Source of the DNA: Paracidovorax wautersii
GTDB lineage: Bacteria > Pseudomonadota > Gammaproteobacteria > Burkholderiales > Burkholderiaceae_C
NCBI RefSeq assembly: GCF_900113035.1
Contig: NZ_FONX01000024.1
Coordinates: forward strand, 1 to 56,152
Length of the DNA stretch: 56,152 nucleotides
Direction of reading: 5' to 3'
Shown here: piece after piece, positions 25,993-35,590 of the stretch
Position numbering within the stretch: the first letter of the stretch is position 1
How the letters are laid out: every line of letters starts with the position of its first letter
Made by a program: the position numbers and the translations under genes
Notes under the pieces: model-generated
What the model saw: only the letters and a program-made list of their open reading frames with translations
Databases searched by the model: none
Told to the model about the DNA's origin: nothing

Positions 25993-26823
25993 TCAGACCA
26001 GCTTGTCGCGCGGGTTGGTGATCTTGCGCAGCGGCTTGTTGCGGGCGTTGTCCACGCGGATCGGCACCTCGGTCGCGCCGCCGTTCCAGGCCGGGTCCTC
26101 GATGCTGTCGAACACCTGGCGCAGCTTCTGGCCCCAGCTGTCGTGCAGCATGCGGAAGTAGGGGTTGTGCTCGTCGATGCAGACGATCTTGTCGGCCGAG
26201 AAGCTGCCTTCCTCATAGACCACCAGGTCCAGCGGCAGGCCTACCGACAGGTTGGACTTGAGCGTGCTGTCCATCGACACCAGGGCGCACTTGGCGGCCT
26301 CGGCCAGCGGGGTCTCGGGCGTGAGCACGCGGTCGAGCACGGGCTTGCCGTATTTGGATTCGCCCACCTGGAAGTAGGGCGTCTCGGAGGTGGCTTCGAT
26401 GAAGTTGCCGGCCGAATAGACCTGGAAGAGGCGCATGCCCTCGCCCCGGATCTGCCCGCCCAGCACCAGCGAGACGTTGAAGTCCACGCCCGAGCGCTTG
26501 AGCGCCGGGCCGTCGCGTTCGTGGACCCGGCGCACGGCTGAGCCCAGCACGCGCGCCACCTCGAACATGCTGGTGGCGTTCCACAGGGTGATGGGCTCGC
26601 CGTCTTCCTCGCGGCTGGCGATCTGCTCGGTCTGCAGGATCTCGCGCACCGACTGCGAGATGCTCAGGTTGCCCGCCGACAGCAGCACCATGAAGCGGTC
26701 GCCCGTCTTCTCGTAGATCATCATCTTGCGGAAGGAGCTGATCTGGTCGAGCCCTGCGTTGGTGCGCGAGTCGGAAAGAAACACCAGTCCGGCGTTGAGT
26801 TTGATGGCGACGCAGTACGTCAT
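25993..26823 (-). CDS. Anbu-type proteasome-related protease
   Basis: A 276-residue member of the Ntn-hydrolase proteasome superfamily, Anbu branch. It starts MTYCV, so removal of Met exposes Thr as the N-terminal nucleophile. SDSRTNAGLD supplies Asp17, and RKM supplies Lys32 of the mature numbering, matching the catalytic set of Anbu as I know it. Anbu proteins form ring or open-spiral oligomers without a known ATPase. They are usually encoded beside an ATP-grasp protein, an Alpha-E protein and a transglutaminase; none is here. Upstream is mutS (150-bp gap) and downstream an alpha/beta hydrolase (35 bp). Confidence 0.88.
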   Translation of the reverse strand: MTYCVAIKLNAGLVFLSDSRTNAGLDQISSFRKMMIYEKTGDRFMVLLSAGNLSISQSVREILQTEQIASREEDGEPITLWNATSMFEVARVLGSAVRRVHERDGPALKRSGVDFNVSLVLGGQIRGEGMRLFQVYSAGNFIEATSETPYFQVGESKYGKPVLDRVLTPETPLAEAAKCALVSMDSTLKSNLSVGLPLDLVVYEEGSFSADKIVCIDEHNPYFRMLHDSWGQKLRQVFDSIEDPAWNGGATEVPIRVDNARNKPLRKITNPRDKLV

Positions 26824-26973
26824 GGTGGAGGTGCGGTCTGGTGAGGGTGGGGAAAGCGCCAGTGTAGTGCCGCGCATCGGGCGGCGCTGTCGCTGGCAGG
26901 ATTGTTCAAGAACCGTGGCGGCAGGCGCCCGTGGGTAGGGCGCGGCAGGCCGGCTTGGCCTGCGCATCGCGCA

Positions 26974-29589
26974 TCACTGCTGCGCCAGCCGCTTGAGCTG
27001 GTAGAGCGCGTCCAGCGCCTCGCGCGGGCTCAGGGCGTCGGGGTGGATGGCTTCCAGCGCCGCCTCGACCGCGCTCACGCCCGCGGCAGGGTCTTCGGGC
27101 GGCGGAGCGAACAGGTCCACCTGCGCCTGGCCTTCGCCGGCGCGCTCCTCCAGTGCGGCCAGCGTATGGCGCGCATGGCTCAGCACCGGCCCGGGGACGC
27201 CTGCCAGCTTGGCGACGTGGATGCCGTAGCTGCGGCTGGCCGGGCCGGGCTGGATCTCGTGCAGGAAGGCGATGGAGGAGCCGGTCTCGGTCGCGCCCAC
27301 GTGCACGTTCATCGCGTGCTGGTGGCGGGCCGACAGCTCGGTCAGCTCGAAGTAGTGCGTGGCGAACAGCGTGAAGGCGCGGGTGCGGTCGTGCAGGTGC
27401 GTGGCGATGCCGCTGGCCAGCGCCAGCCCGTCGAAAGTGCTGGTGCCGCGGCCGATTTCGTCCATCAGCACCAGGCTGTGCGGCGTGGCGGCATGCAGGA
27501 TCTGCGCGGCCTCGGTCATCTCCAGCATGAAGGTGGACTGCGCGTTGGCCAGGTCGTCGGCCGCGCCGATGCGGGTGTGGATGGCGTCGATGGGCCCGAG
27601 CCGGCAGGCCGTGGCCGGCACGTGGCTGCCCATGCTGGCCAGCAGCACGATCAGCGCCACCTGCCGCATGTAGGTCGATTTACCGCCCATGTTCGGGCCG
27701 GTGATGACCTGCATGCGCGTGTTGGCGTTCAGCCGCGTGTGGTTGGGGATGAAGGCGCCCGACGAAGTCTCGGCCAGGCGCGCCTCCACCACTGGGTGGC
27801 GGCCGGCCTCGATGTCGATGCAGGGCTCGGCCACGAACTGCGGGGCGCACCAGTTCAGCGTGAGCGAGCGTTCGGCCAGCGTGCACAGCACGTCCAGCGT
27901 GGCCAGGGCCCGCGCCAGCCGGGTGAGGGCGGGCACGTGCGGCTGCAGCTGGTCCAGTACCTGTTCGTAGAGCCATTTCTCGCGCGCCAGGCCGCGCTCC
28001 TGCGCCGACAGGGCCTTGTCCTCGAAGGCCTTGAGTTCGGGCGTGATGAAGCGCTCGGCGTTCTTCAGCGTCTGGCGGCGGCGGTAGTCCTCGGGCACGC
28101 GGCTGGTGTGGCTGCTGGTGACTTCGATGTAGAAGCCGTGCACCTTGTTGAACTGCACGCGCAGGTTGGGAATGCCGGTGCGGGCGCGCTCGCGGGTTTC
28201 CAGGTCCAGCAGGAAGTCGTCGCAGTGCGTCTGGATGCCGCGCAGCTCGTCCAGCTCGGCATCGAAGCCGGCTGCGATCACGCCGCCGTCGCGCACCAGG
28301 GCCGAGGGCTCCTCGTCGATGGCCGCGCGCAGCAGCGTGCTGCAGTCCACCGGGGGCTGTAGCTCCTCGAAGATCTGGGTCAAAAACGGGTCGGGCGCTT
28401 GATTCGCCTGGGCGAGTAGCTCCGCTTTTTGTAGCGTCTTGCACAGGCCCACCAGCTCGCGCGGGCGCACCTGGCGCAGCGCGATGCGGGCGGTGATGCG
28501 TTCCACGTCGCTCACGCCGCGCAGCTCGGCGCGCAGCACCTGCCAGGGGCCGGCGCCCGCGCCCGTGCCGCGCAGAGCGGCGGTGGCGGCCAGGCGCTGG
28601 CGGGCGTCGGTGCGGTCGCGGCGCGGCTCCAGCAGCCAGCTTTTCAGCAGGCGGCTGCCCATGCCAGTCATGCAGGTGTCCAGCAGCGAAAAGAGGGTGG
28701 GGGCCTCTTCGCCGCGCAGCGTGCGCACCAGCTCCAGGTTGCGCCGCGTGGCCAGGGGCAGGGCGATGAGTTCGTCGCTCTGCTGCACCCGCACGCTCTG
28801 CACGTGGGTCAGGGCGCGGCCCTGGGTGTGCTCGGCATACGAGAGCAGCGCCGCCGCCGCCGCGTGGGCATGGGGCAGCGCTTCGGCGTTCCAGGCCGCG
28901 AGGCTGGAGGCCTGGAGGTATTCGAGCAGCTTGCGCTCGCCCAGCGCGGCATCGAACTGCCAGTCCGGCCGCAGGCTCAGGGGGCAGGCGAGCGTGCCGT
29001 TCTGGCGCAGCGCCTGCAGCTGCTGCTCGAAGCGCTCGGTGGTGCCGGCGCTGTAGATCACTTCGCTGGGCGAGACGCGGGCCAGCCAGGCGCCGACTTC
29101 GTCGTGCGCGCATTCGGCCAGATGGACGATCCCTTGCGTCACCGACATCCAGGCTAGGCCGCAGCGCGCCCGCGCGCCCTGGTGGACGGCCAGCAGCATG
29201 GCTTCGGCCTTGTCGGAGAGCAGTTCGCTGTCGGTGAGCGTGCCGGGCGTGACCACGCGGACCACCTTGCGCTCCACCGGCCCCTTGGCCGCGCCCACCT
29301 CGCCCACCTGCTCGCAGATGGCGACCGATTCCCCCATGCGGATGAGCCGGCCCAGGTAGTTCTCGAGCGCGTGGAAGGGCACGCCGGCCATCACCACCGG
29401 CTGCCCGCCGGACTGGCCGCGCTGGGTGAGCGTGATGTCCAGCAGCCGCGCGGCCTTTTCGGCGTCTTCGTAGAACAGCTCGTAGAAGTCGCCCATGCGG
29501 TAGAAGACCAGCGTGTCCGGGTGCTGGGCTTTCAAGCCCAGATACTGCTGCATCATGGGTGTATGGGCTGAAACGTCGGGCTTTTCCAT
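26974..29589 (-). CDS. mutS: DNA mismatch repair protein MutS
   Basis: Recognises mismatches and recruits MutL. An 871-residue MutS1. The mismatch-reading motif is Phe35-Tyr-Glu37 in GDFYELF. The ATPase domain has Walker [10 protein letters not shown] (631-639), Walker [16 protein letters not shown] and the FATHYFEL His-switch region. The ATG at 29589 gives the usual N-terminal length; a TTG nine bases earlier is less likely. Codons 385-398 are encoded by an AT-rich palindromic repeat with codons (CTA, AAA) unlike the rest of the gene, yet the frame is intact. mutL is not in the window. A GC-rich stem (29622-29639) lies in its upstream region. Confidence 0.98.
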   Translation of the reverse strand: MEKPDVSAHTPMMQQYLGLKAQHPDTLVFYRMGDFYELFYEDAEKAARLLDITLTQRGQSGGQPVVMAGVPFHALENYLGRLIRMGESVAICEQVGEVGAAKGPVERKVVRVVTPGTLTDSELLSDKAEAMLLAVHQGARARCGLAWMSVTQGIVHLAECAHDEVGAWLARVSPSEVIYSAGTTERFEQQLQALRQNGTLACPLSLRPDWQFDAALGERKLLEYLQASSLAAWNAEALPHAHAAAAALLSYAEHTQGRALTHVQSVRVQQSDELIALPLATRRNLELVRTLRGEEAPTLFSLLDTCMTGMGSRLLKSWLLEPRRDRTDARQRLAATAALRGTGAGAGPWQVLRAELRGVSDVERITARIALRQVRPRELVGLCKTLQKAELLAQANQAPDPFLTQIFEELQPPVDCSTLLRAAIDEEPSALVRDGGVIAAGFDAELDELRGIQTHCDDFLLDLETRERARTGIPNLRVQFNKVHGFYIEVTSSHTSRVPEDYRRRQTLKNAERFITPELKAFEDKALSAQERGLAREKWLYEQVLDQLQPHVPALTRLARALATLDVLCTLAERSLTLNWCAPQFVAEPCIDIEAGRHPVVEARLAETSSGAFIPNHTRLNANTRMQVITGPNMGGKSTYMRQVALIVLLASMGSHVPATACRLGPIDAIHTRIGAADDLANAQSTFMLEMTEAAQILHAATPHSLVLMDEIGRGTSTFDGLALASGIATHLHDRTRAFTLFATHYFELTELSARHQHAMNVHVGATETGSSIAFLHEIQPGPASRSYGIHVAKLAGVPGPVLSHARHTLAALEERAGEGQAQVDLFAPPPEDPAAGVSAVEAALEAIHPDALSPREALDALYQLKRLAQQ
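28395..28435 (+). repeat. Composite hairpin + 17-mer palindrome, copy d (inside mutS)
   Basis: GCGCTTG-ATTCGCCTG-GGCG forms the imperfect GC hairpin. AGTA and the 17-mer GCTCCGCTTTTTGTAGC (28419-28435) follow. The element is antisense to mutS and is translated there as [14 protein letters not shown] (residues 385-398). The arrangement (hairpin, 4-nt spacer, 17-mer) is the same as in the other copies. Confidence 0.55.
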
Positions 29590-29745
29590 GTATTTCAAAT
29601 CAATTGCTCGTCACGTGCGATCCCGGCCGCAGGGCCGGGCGGGCGCGCAGGCCCGTTGCGGAGGGCCTGCATTGTCGTCAAGTTTGCGGAAGGTGCCGTG
29701 CCAAAGCCTTGGCGCGGCCGGGCGGGGCGGCGGCGCGGGCCGGCT

Positions 29746-30225
29746 TCAGGCGGCGGGGCGCTTGTTCAGGTAGGCCGGTAGCAGCCGGGCCACCTTCTGC
29801 AGGAGCGCGAATTCCTCGTCCGGCAGCGGGTAGCGCTCCACGTCGAAGTGGCAGAGCGTGCCATAGAGGCGCCCGTAGTTGTCCATGAGCGGCAGGCCGT
29901 GGTAGGAGCCGAGCACGCCCTGGTACTTGTGGCCGTCCACGCGCCGGTCGCCGGCCGTGTCGGTGGAGGTGAAGATGCCGTCGCGCATCACGAACTGGCA
30001 GAAGCTGTCTTCCAGCGGCACCTGGGCCAGGTAGTCGGGCCGAACCATGCCCTGCTTGTCGAAGAGGTAGGTGTTGTGCAGCACGGCGTTCTCGATCCGG
30101 TACACGGCCGTGTAGCGGTGCGGCACCCGCGCGTTCAGGAACTGCAGGCCGGCCGGGCCGGTGGCGTCGAGCAGGGCGCGGTAGGCCTCGAGGGCGCGGT
30201 GGACTTCGTCAACCGTGGCGTTCAT
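29746..30225 (-). CDS. Stand-alone GAF-domain protein
   Basis: A 159-residue protein made of a single GAF domain. The central DSFCQFVM and the GRLYGTLCHFDVE strand (compare GTLCxxD) are typical of signalling GAF domains. Two Cys residues at these places could be redox-sensitive, but the arrangement does not match free methionine-(R)-sulfoxide reductase. There is no output domain. It begins 84 bp downstream of a GGDEF gene on the same strand, so it may act in trans on that or another sensor; this is inference. Confidence 0.85.
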   Translation of the reverse strand: MNATVDEVHRALEAYRALLDATGPAGLQFLNARVPHRYTAVYRIENAVLHNTYLFDKQGMVRPDYLAQVPLEDSFCQFVMRDGIFTSTDTAGDRRVDGHKYQGVLGSYHGLPLMDNYGRLYGTLCHFDVERYPLPDEEFALLQKVARLLPAYLNKRPAA

Positions 30226-30309
30226 GGAAAAACCTTGTCGTCGGCTCCGAGGAAGGCGCCATTGTAGGCAAGGGGGCCACGGCGCGGTGTAGGGCGAGTG
30301 CGCAGCCGT

Positions 30310-31851
30310 TCAGGCCGGCATGACCCGGTTCTTGCCTGCCCGCTTGGCCAGATACATGCCCTGGTCGGCGCGGCGGATGGCGTCGTCGCTGCTTTCGCCG
30401 TTCGAGAGCTGCGCCACCCCGGCGCTGAAGGTGATGAGCACCTTGTCCTGGCCCTGCATGAAAAAGCGCGTGGTCAGCTCGCGCTGCAGCCGCGTCATGG
30501 CTTCCACGCCCTGGTTCAGGGCGGTGTCGGGCAGCACCAGCACGAATTCCTCGCCGCCGTAGCGCGCCAGCATGTCCTGCGGGCGCATGACTTCGCGGGC
30601 CACCGCCGCCAGGTGGATCAGCGCCTGGTCGCCGCTGGCATGGCCCAGCCGGTCGTTGATGGCCTTGAAGTTGTCCAGGTCCAGCAGCGCCACGCACAGG
30701 GGCGATTCGTTGCGCCGGGCGCGGGCGATCTCGCGCTCCATCACCTCGTCCAGCCCCTTGCGGTTGAGCGAGCCGGTCAGCGGGTCGTGCCGCGCCTGGG
30801 CGCTGGCTTCGTGCAGCGCCTGCTGCAGCTTGCTGATCTGGGCATGGCCGGCCTCGGAGCGCTCGCGCAGGTGGTGCAGCTCGTCGCGCGTCACCCGGCT
30901 TTCCAGGGCGATGGCGCGCGTGGCGGTCATCACCTCCTGCAGCAGCGGCGTGATCTCCTGCAGCTGCGTGGCCTGGCCGATGCGTTCCGCGCAGCCTTCC
31001 AGCGTGGCGTGGTAGGCGCTGCTGGATTCGTCCATGTGGGCCAGCCGCTCGATGAAGGCCGCCAGCAGTTCCTTCATCTGGTCCTGCGCCTCCAGCAGGC
31101 GGTCCTTGGCCTGGGACTGCTTGACGATCACGTCCTTGAGCCGGCGCTGCACGTCATCCAGGCGCCGCAGCGTCAGCGGCGGGGTGGAGGCGGCGATCAG
31201 CGCCTCGACCTGCCCGTGCAGCCACTGGTCGTCCAGCGTGAGCGCCGCGATGTTCTCGAACAGCATGCGCAGCAGCGCCAGCAGGTTGCCGCGGATGGCG
31301 GCCTGGTCCTCGGCCGTGAACGACAGCCGGTAGCTGAAGTTGTTGAGCATCAGCTGCAGGGTGGAGACGGGCGGCGAGGGCTGGCGCAGGAAGTTGGTCA
31401 GCTGCGCGGCCAGCTCGTGCACCCGGGCGTCGTCTTCGCCCAGCGCGGGCATCAGGGTCTCGATCAGCCGCACGAACTGCTCCGCCAGCTCGGGCGGCAG
31501 GTGGGCCAGGGCCTCGGGGGCCGAGGCCGCCTTGTCGGCTGCGGCCATGCTGGCGGCCGTGGCCGTGAGGCCCAGGTTGGCATAGCCCACCAGCACGCCT
31601 TGCAGCGCCGACCAGTCGCCCGCGGAGACCGCGCCGTCGAAGAGGCCCAGCAGCCGCTTCTGTGCGGGAGTCTGCCCCGGCAGCACGCGCATGATCTGGC
31701 GCAGCTGCGCCTCGGGGAAGGTGGCCGCGCTGCGGGTGCCGGCGATCTCGTCGTAGAGCGCCTGATAGTTGTCGGGAGTGGGGGGGAGCCGGCGGGTGGC
31801 CAGCAGCTTGAGCGTTTCGCGAGCGAGTTCGGAAGGGTTGCGTTCTGCCAT
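30310..31851 (-). CDS. Diguanylate cyclase with helical N-terminal region (GGEEF)
   Basis: A 513-residue cytoplasmic GGDEF protein without membrane helices. The first 340 residues are helical and rich in Gln, Glu and Leu, with coiled-coil potential near 270-340. The catalytic domain (about 345-510) has the active variant YGGEEFVLVLP, with the I-site RPQD five residues before it. The N-terminal region is unrecognised and probably dimerises or binds a partner. Upstream, at 31858-31892, is an AT-rich element resembling a decayed copy of the window's composite repeat. Confidence 0.92.
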   Translation of the reverse strand: MAERNPSELARETLKLLATRRLPPTPDNYQALYDEIAGTRSAATFPEAQLRQIMRVLPGQTPAQKRLLGLFDGAVSAGDWSALQGVLVGYANLGLTATAASMAAADKAASAPEALAHLPPELAEQFVRLIETLMPALGEDDARVHELAAQLTNFLRQPSPPVSTLQLMLNNFSYRLSFTAEDQAAIRGNLLALLRMLFENIAALTLDDQWLHGQVEALIAASTPPLTLRRLDDVQRRLKDVIVKQSQAKDRLLEAQDQMKELLAAFIERLAHMDESSSAYHATLEGCAERIGQATQLQEITPLLQEVMTATRAIALESRVTRDELHHLRERSEAGHAQISKLQQALHEASAQARHDPLTGSLNRKGLDEVMEREIARARRNESPLCVALLDLDNFKAINDRLGHASGDQALIHLAAVAREVMRPQDMLARYGGEEFVLVLPDTALNQGVEAMTRLQRELTTRFFMQGQDKVLITFSAGVAQLSNGESSDDAIRRADQGMYLAKRAGKNRVMPA

Positions 31852-31857
31852 CGGCTG

Positions 31858-31892
31858 CGCTGCGTTTTAGCGTTTTCTATCGAATTGGACGC
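31858..31892 (+). repeat. Possible decayed composite repeat copy upstream of GGEEF gene
   Basis: A small stem CGCT-GCGTTTT-AGCG (31858-31872) is followed by a T-rich spacer and a 17-nt stretch TCTATCGAATTGGACGC (31876-31892). This keeps the CTATC..AATT left arm but has lost the right arm. It could equally be an AT-rich promoter segment for the GGEEF gene, which starts 7 bp away on the minus strand. Confidence 0.3.
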
Positions 31893-31974
31893 CTAGTTTG
31901 ACAGAGCCGCGCCGCCTTGAACAGGCTGACCGCGCGGTCGCGGATGCGCCGCGGCGGGTTCTTCCAGCGGGTGC

Positions 31975-32949
31975 CTAGTTCACCATCACCAGCTTGCCGA
32001 TCACCCCGCGCGAGCCCATGTGCTCGTAGGCCGCCTTCAGCTGCGACATCGGCATGGTGCGGTCGATGACCGGCTTGACCTTGCCCTCGGCGTACCAGTG
32101 GGCCAGTTCCTGCATCATGGCCGCGTTGGCCTTCGGCTCGCGCTTGGCGAAATCGCCCCAGAACACGCCCACCAGCGACGCGCCCTTGAGCAGCGGCAGG
32201 TTCAGCGGCAGCGAGGGGATCGGCCCCGAGGCGAAGCCTACCACCAGGTAGCGACCGCGCCAGGCGATGGAGCGGAAGGCTGGCTCGGTGTATTCGCCGC
32301 CCACCGGGTCGTAGATCACGTCGGGCCCGCGCCCGTCGGTCAGCGCCTTGATGGCCTCGCGCAGGTTCTCCTGCGCGTAGTTGATGACGGCGTCGGCGCC
32401 GATCGAAAGGCAGAGCGCGCACTTCTCCTCGGTCGATGCCGCCGCGATGACGCGCGCGCCGCGTGCCTTGGCGATCTGGATGGCCGCCGTGCCCACGCCC
32501 CCGGCTGCGCCCAGCACCAGTACCGTCTCGCCGGCCTGGAGCTGGGCGCGGTCGATCAGCGCGTGGTGCGAAGTGGCGTAGATCATGATGAAGGCGGCCG
32601 CATCCACGTGCGAGAAGCCATCGGGCAGCGGCATGCACAGGGCCGCGGGTGCGAGCACGTGGGTGGCGAAGCCGCCGGTGCCGCTCAGGCAGGCCACGTT
32701 CTGGCCGGGCTGCAGGTGGGTCACGCCTTCGCCCACGGCCAGCACCACGCCGGCGTATTCGGAGCCGGGAACGAAGGGCAGCGGCGGCTTGATCTGGTAC
32801 TTGTTCTGCACGATCAGCAGATCGGGAAAGTTCAGGCTGGCCGCCTTGATCTCGATGAGCACCTCGCCGGCCCGGGGCGACGGCGTGGGTTGTTCGGTCC
32901 AGGTCAGCGCGTCAACGCCAGTGGGGTCGGTGCAAAGCCAAGCGTGCAT
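31975..32949 (-). CDS. NADPH:quinone oxidoreductase family protein
   Basis: A 324-residue zinc-free medium-chain dehydrogenase/reductase of the quinone oxidoreductase type. The GroES-like half (about 1-120) has SLNFPDLLIVQNKYQ and PFVPGSEYAGVV. The nucleotide-binding Rossmann half has VLGAAGGVGTAAIQIAK. It lacks the catalytic zinc Cys/His set of alcohol dehydrogenases. The ATG at 32949 has GGAG upstream. It is divergent from surE across 150 bp. Substrate not predictable; quinones or enones are usual. Confidence 0.92.
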   Translation of the reverse strand: MHAWLCTDPTGVDALTWTEQPTPSPRAGEVLIEIKAASLNFPDLLIVQNKYQIKPPLPFVPGSEYAGVVLAVGEGVTHLQPGQNVACLSGTGGFATHVLAPAALCMPLPDGFSHVDAAAFIMIYATSHHALIDRAQLQAGETVLVLGAAGGVGTAAIQIAKARGARVIAAASTEEKCALCLSIGADAVINYAQENLREAIKALTDGRGPDVIYDPVGGEYTEPAFRSIAWRGRYLVVGFASGPIPSLPLNLPLLKGASLVGVFWGDFAKREPKANAAMMQELAHWYAEGKVKPVIDRTMPMSQLKAAYEHMGSRGVIGKLVMVN

Positions 32950-33099
32950 GGAATGTCTCCGGTCATCGATGCGGCGCATCATAGGCTGGGGGCCCGCGGC
33001 GGCCTTGTCTCTGGAGCGACGAGGCCGGCCCGGGCCCGCCTGGCTGGCCGCGCGCATGAGGCGCCACCTACAATCCGGCGCATTCCGCCAGACTGAACA

Positions 33100-33924
33100 A
33101 TGAAGATACTCATTTCCAACGACGACGGTTACCAGGCCCCCGGCATCGTCGCGCTGCACGACGCGCTGCAGTCCATCGCCGATGTCGAGGTGGTCGCCCC
33201 CGAGCACAACAACAGTGCCAAGTCCAACGCGCTCACGTTGCACTCGCCGCTCTACGTGCACCGCGCGGCCAACGGCTTTCGCTACGTGAACGGCACGCCG
33301 GCCGACTGCGTCCACATCGCGCTCACCGGCCTGCTGGGCTACCGGCCCGATCTGGTGGTCTCGGGCATCAACAACGGCGCCAACATGGGCGACGACACCA
33401 TCTATTCCGGCACGGTCGGCGCCGCCATGGAGGGCTACCTCTTCGGCATTCCGGCGATCGCCTTCTCGCAGGTGGACAAGGGCTGGGGCGAGATCGAAGC
33501 GGCCGCCCGCAAGGCCCGCGAGATCGTCCAGCAGATGGAGCGGCAGAGCCTGGTGGGCGAGGCGCCCTGGCTGCTGAACATCAACATCCCCAACCTGCCT
33601 TTCGAGGCGCTGCGGTCCATCAAGCTCTGCCGGCTGGGCCGCCGCCATGCGGCCGAGCGCGTGATCGAGCAGCAGAGCCCGCGCGGCGACCTGATGTACT
33701 GGATCGGCGGCGCCGGCCCCGCCAAGGACGATGCCGAGGGCACCGACTTTCACGCCACCGCGCAGGGCCACGTCGCCATGACGCCGCTGAAGGTGGACCT
33801 GACCGACCACGATGGCCTGGGCTATTGGGCGCAGACCGCCGCGCGCCTGGCGCCGCACGAGGCGGGCGGTGATGCTGCCAGCGAGGCCGCACACGCGGCG
33901 CCGGCCGGGCAGGGCGCGCCATGA
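33100..33924 (+). CDS. surE: 5'/3'-nucleotidase SurE
   Basis: A metal-dependent nucleoside monophosphate phosphatase of 274 residues. The N-terminal [12 protein letters not shown] supplies Asp8/Asp9, with Ser39 in [11 protein letters not shown] and Asn91 in [10 protein letters not shown] as the remaining metal ligands. The last 20 residues are an Ala/Gly tail beyond the usual family end. The stop overlaps the pcm start by 4 bases (ATGA), so the two are translationally coupled. A TACAAT hexamer at 33069-33074 may be the -10. Confidence 0.97.
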   Translation: MKILISNDDGYQAPGIVALHDALQSIADVEVVAPEHNNSAKSNALTLHSPLYVHRAANGFRYVNGTPADCVHIALTGLLGYRPDLVVSGINNGANMGDDTIYSGTVGAAMEGYLFGIPAIAFSQVDKGWGEIEAAARKAREIVQQMERQSLVGEAPWLLNINIPNLPFEALRSIKLCRLGRRHAAERVIEQQSPRGDLMYWIGGAGPAKDDAEGTDFHATAQGHVAMTPLKVDLTDHDGLGYWAQTAARLAPHEAGGDAASEAAHAAPAGQGAP

Positions 33925-34706
33925 CGCAGCAGCGCCGGCCCGGTTTTCCCGCGCGGCTGGACGGCGGCGGGCCGCAGGCGCCCGCGCCGCAAGCGCGCCC
34001 GGCCGGCCTGCCGCAGCGCACGGCGCCGGCGCCGCTGGCTCCGCAGGGGCTGGGCCTCGATTCCGCCGCCATCCGCGCCCGCATGGTGCAGCGCCTGGCG
34101 GCATCGGGCATCCAGTCGCAGGCCGTGCTGGCGGCCCTGGGTGCGGTGGAGCGCCACCGGTTCGTGGACAGCGCCCTGGTCAACCAGGCCTACGAAGACA
34201 CCAGCCTGCCCATCGGCCTGGGCCAGACCATCTCCAAGCCCAGCGTCGTCGCGCGCATGGTCGAGCTGCTGATGCGTGCCGAGAGCGCGCGCGGCGGCAG
34301 CCTGGGGCGGGTGCTGGAGATCGGCACCGGCTGCGGCTACCAGGCCGCGGTGCTGGCCCGGCTGGCCCGCGAGGTGTACACCGTCGAGCGTCTGCGCGCG
34401 TTGCATGAGAAGGCGCGCGACAACCTGCGCCCGCTGCGGCTGGCCAACGTGCATCTCCTTTTGGGGGACGGCATGGTGGGCTATGCCAAGGGGGCGCCCT
34501 ACGCCGCCATCATCTCCGCTGCGGGCGGCGACTCCGTGCCGCAGCAGTGGTGCGACCAGTTGGCCCCGGGCGGCCGTCTGGTGGCGCCCACCGTCGGGGC
34601 GAACGGGCAGCAGGTGCTGCTGGTCATCGACAGGACTCCACATGGTCTTCAGCAGAGCGTTCTGGAGGCCGTCAATTTTGTCCCCCTAAAATCGGGGATT
34701 GTCTGA
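33921..34706 (+). CDS. pcm: Protein-L-isoaspartate O-methyltransferase
   Basis: Repairs isoaspartyl residues in aged proteins using S-adenosylmethionine. A 261-residue protein. The SAM-binding loop is [18 protein letters not shown] (GTGCGY at 135-140), preceded by the substrate region [16 protein letters not shown]. About 45 extra Pro/Ala-rich residues precede the conserved domain. The start is fixed by the 4-bp overlap with surE. The end of the gene contains an inverted repeat TCCCC/GGGGA (34681-34698) and a TAAAAT hexamer that may serve nlpD. Confidence 0.96.
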   Translation: MTQQRRPGFPARLDGGGPQAPAPQARPAGLPQRTAPAPLAPQGLGLDSAAIRARMVQRLAASGIQSQAVLAALGAVERHRFVDSALVNQAYEDTSLPIGLGQTISKPSVVARMVELLMRAESARGGSLGRVLEIGTGCGYQAAVLARLAREVYTVERLRALHEKARDNLRPLRLANVHLLLGDGMVGYAKGAPYAAIISAAGGDSVPQQWCDQLAPGGRLVAPTVGANGQQVLLVIDRTPHGLQQSVLEAVNFVPLKSGIV

Positions 34707-34717
34707 AGGGATTGCTT

Positions 34718-35590
34718 ATGTTGGTATCGCGTGGTCTTGTTGCTTGGGTTCCTGCCCTTTTGGCTGGCGTGCTGCTGGCGGGTTGTGGAACCAGCGTCAA
34801 CAGGGCTCCGGTCGAGGACCGCGGCACGGCCACCGGCATGGTCGGTTCGTCCAGCTCCGCCGCCGCTCCGGTGGTCAAGCCCCTGCCCGGTGCCGAAAAC
34901 GCCGGCAAGCCCGGCTACTACACCGTCAAGCCCGGTGACACCCTGATCCGCATCGGCCTGGAACACGGCCAGACCTGGAAGGACATCGCCCGCTGGAACG
35001 GCCTGGACAACGCCAACCTGATCGAGGTCGGCCAGGTGCTGCGCGTGGTGCCGCCCACCACGGCCGTGGCGTCCGCCGAGTCCGGCGTGGTGACCCGCCC
35101 GGTGGCCTCGTCGCCCCTGGCGCCGCTGCCTGCGGCCAGCTCGGCCAAGCCTGCGGCGTCTTCCGCCCAGGCGGCTGCACCCGCTGCTCCCGCGTCGTCA
35201 CACGCGGCGGCCGGCGGTGAAGACGACATGCCCTTCATCTGGCCTTCGTCCGGCCCCCTGCTGGCCGGCTTCGACGAAGCCCGCAACAAGGGCTACGACA
35301 TCGGCGGCAAGGCCGGCGACCCGGTGCTGGCAGCCGCTGACGGCCGCGTGGTCTATGCCGGCGCAGGTCTGCGCGGATACGGCAACCTGATCATCCTCAA
35401 GCACAACAACACCTACCTGACGGCCTACGCGCACAACCAGACGCTGCTGGTCAAGGAAGACCAGAACGTGCGCCGCGGCCAGAAGATCGCCGAAATGGGC
35501 AGCACCGACGCCGACCGGGTCAAGCTGCATTTCGAGATCCGCCGCCAGGGCAAGCCGGTGGACCCGCAGCGCTACCTGCCTTCGCGTTGA
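34718..35590 (+). CDS. nlpD: LysM/LytM lipoprotein NlpD (amidase activator)
   Basis: An envelope lipoprotein of 290 residues. Its lipobox LLAGC sets Cys23 as the acylated residue. LysM peptidoglycan-binding domain: about 67-112 (YTVKPGDTLIRIG). Degenerate LytM/M23 domain: about 190-288. The zinc ligands of active M23 peptidases are lost (NKGYDIGG, KLHFEI), as in E. coli NlpD, so it should activate a cell-division amidase rather than cut peptidoglycan itself. A GAAGGG Shine-Dalgarno precedes the ATG. In many proteobacteria rpoS comes next; here it is rluD, whose start overlaps the stop. Confidence 0.95.
   Translation: MLVSRGLVAWVPALLAGVLLAGCGTSVNRAPVEDRGTATGMVGSSSSAAAPVVKPLPGAENAGKPGYYTVKPGDTLIRIGLEHGQTWKDIARWNGLDNANLIEVGQVLRVVPPTTAVASAESGVVTRPVASSPLAPLPAASSAKPAASSAQAAAPAAPASSHAAAGGEDDMPFIWPSSGPLLAGFDEARNKGYDIGGKAGDPVLAAADGRVVYAGAGLRGYGNLIILKHNNTYLTAYAHNQTLLVKEDQNVRRGQKIAEMGSTDADRVKLHFEIRRQGKPVDPQRYLPSR

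Noticed and set aside
33069-33074. TACAAT-like hexamers upstream of several genes (33069, 36592, 45016)
   Set aside because: They could be -10 elements for surE, scpB and yfgM, but no matching -35 is visible, so they were mentioned only in the gene entries.
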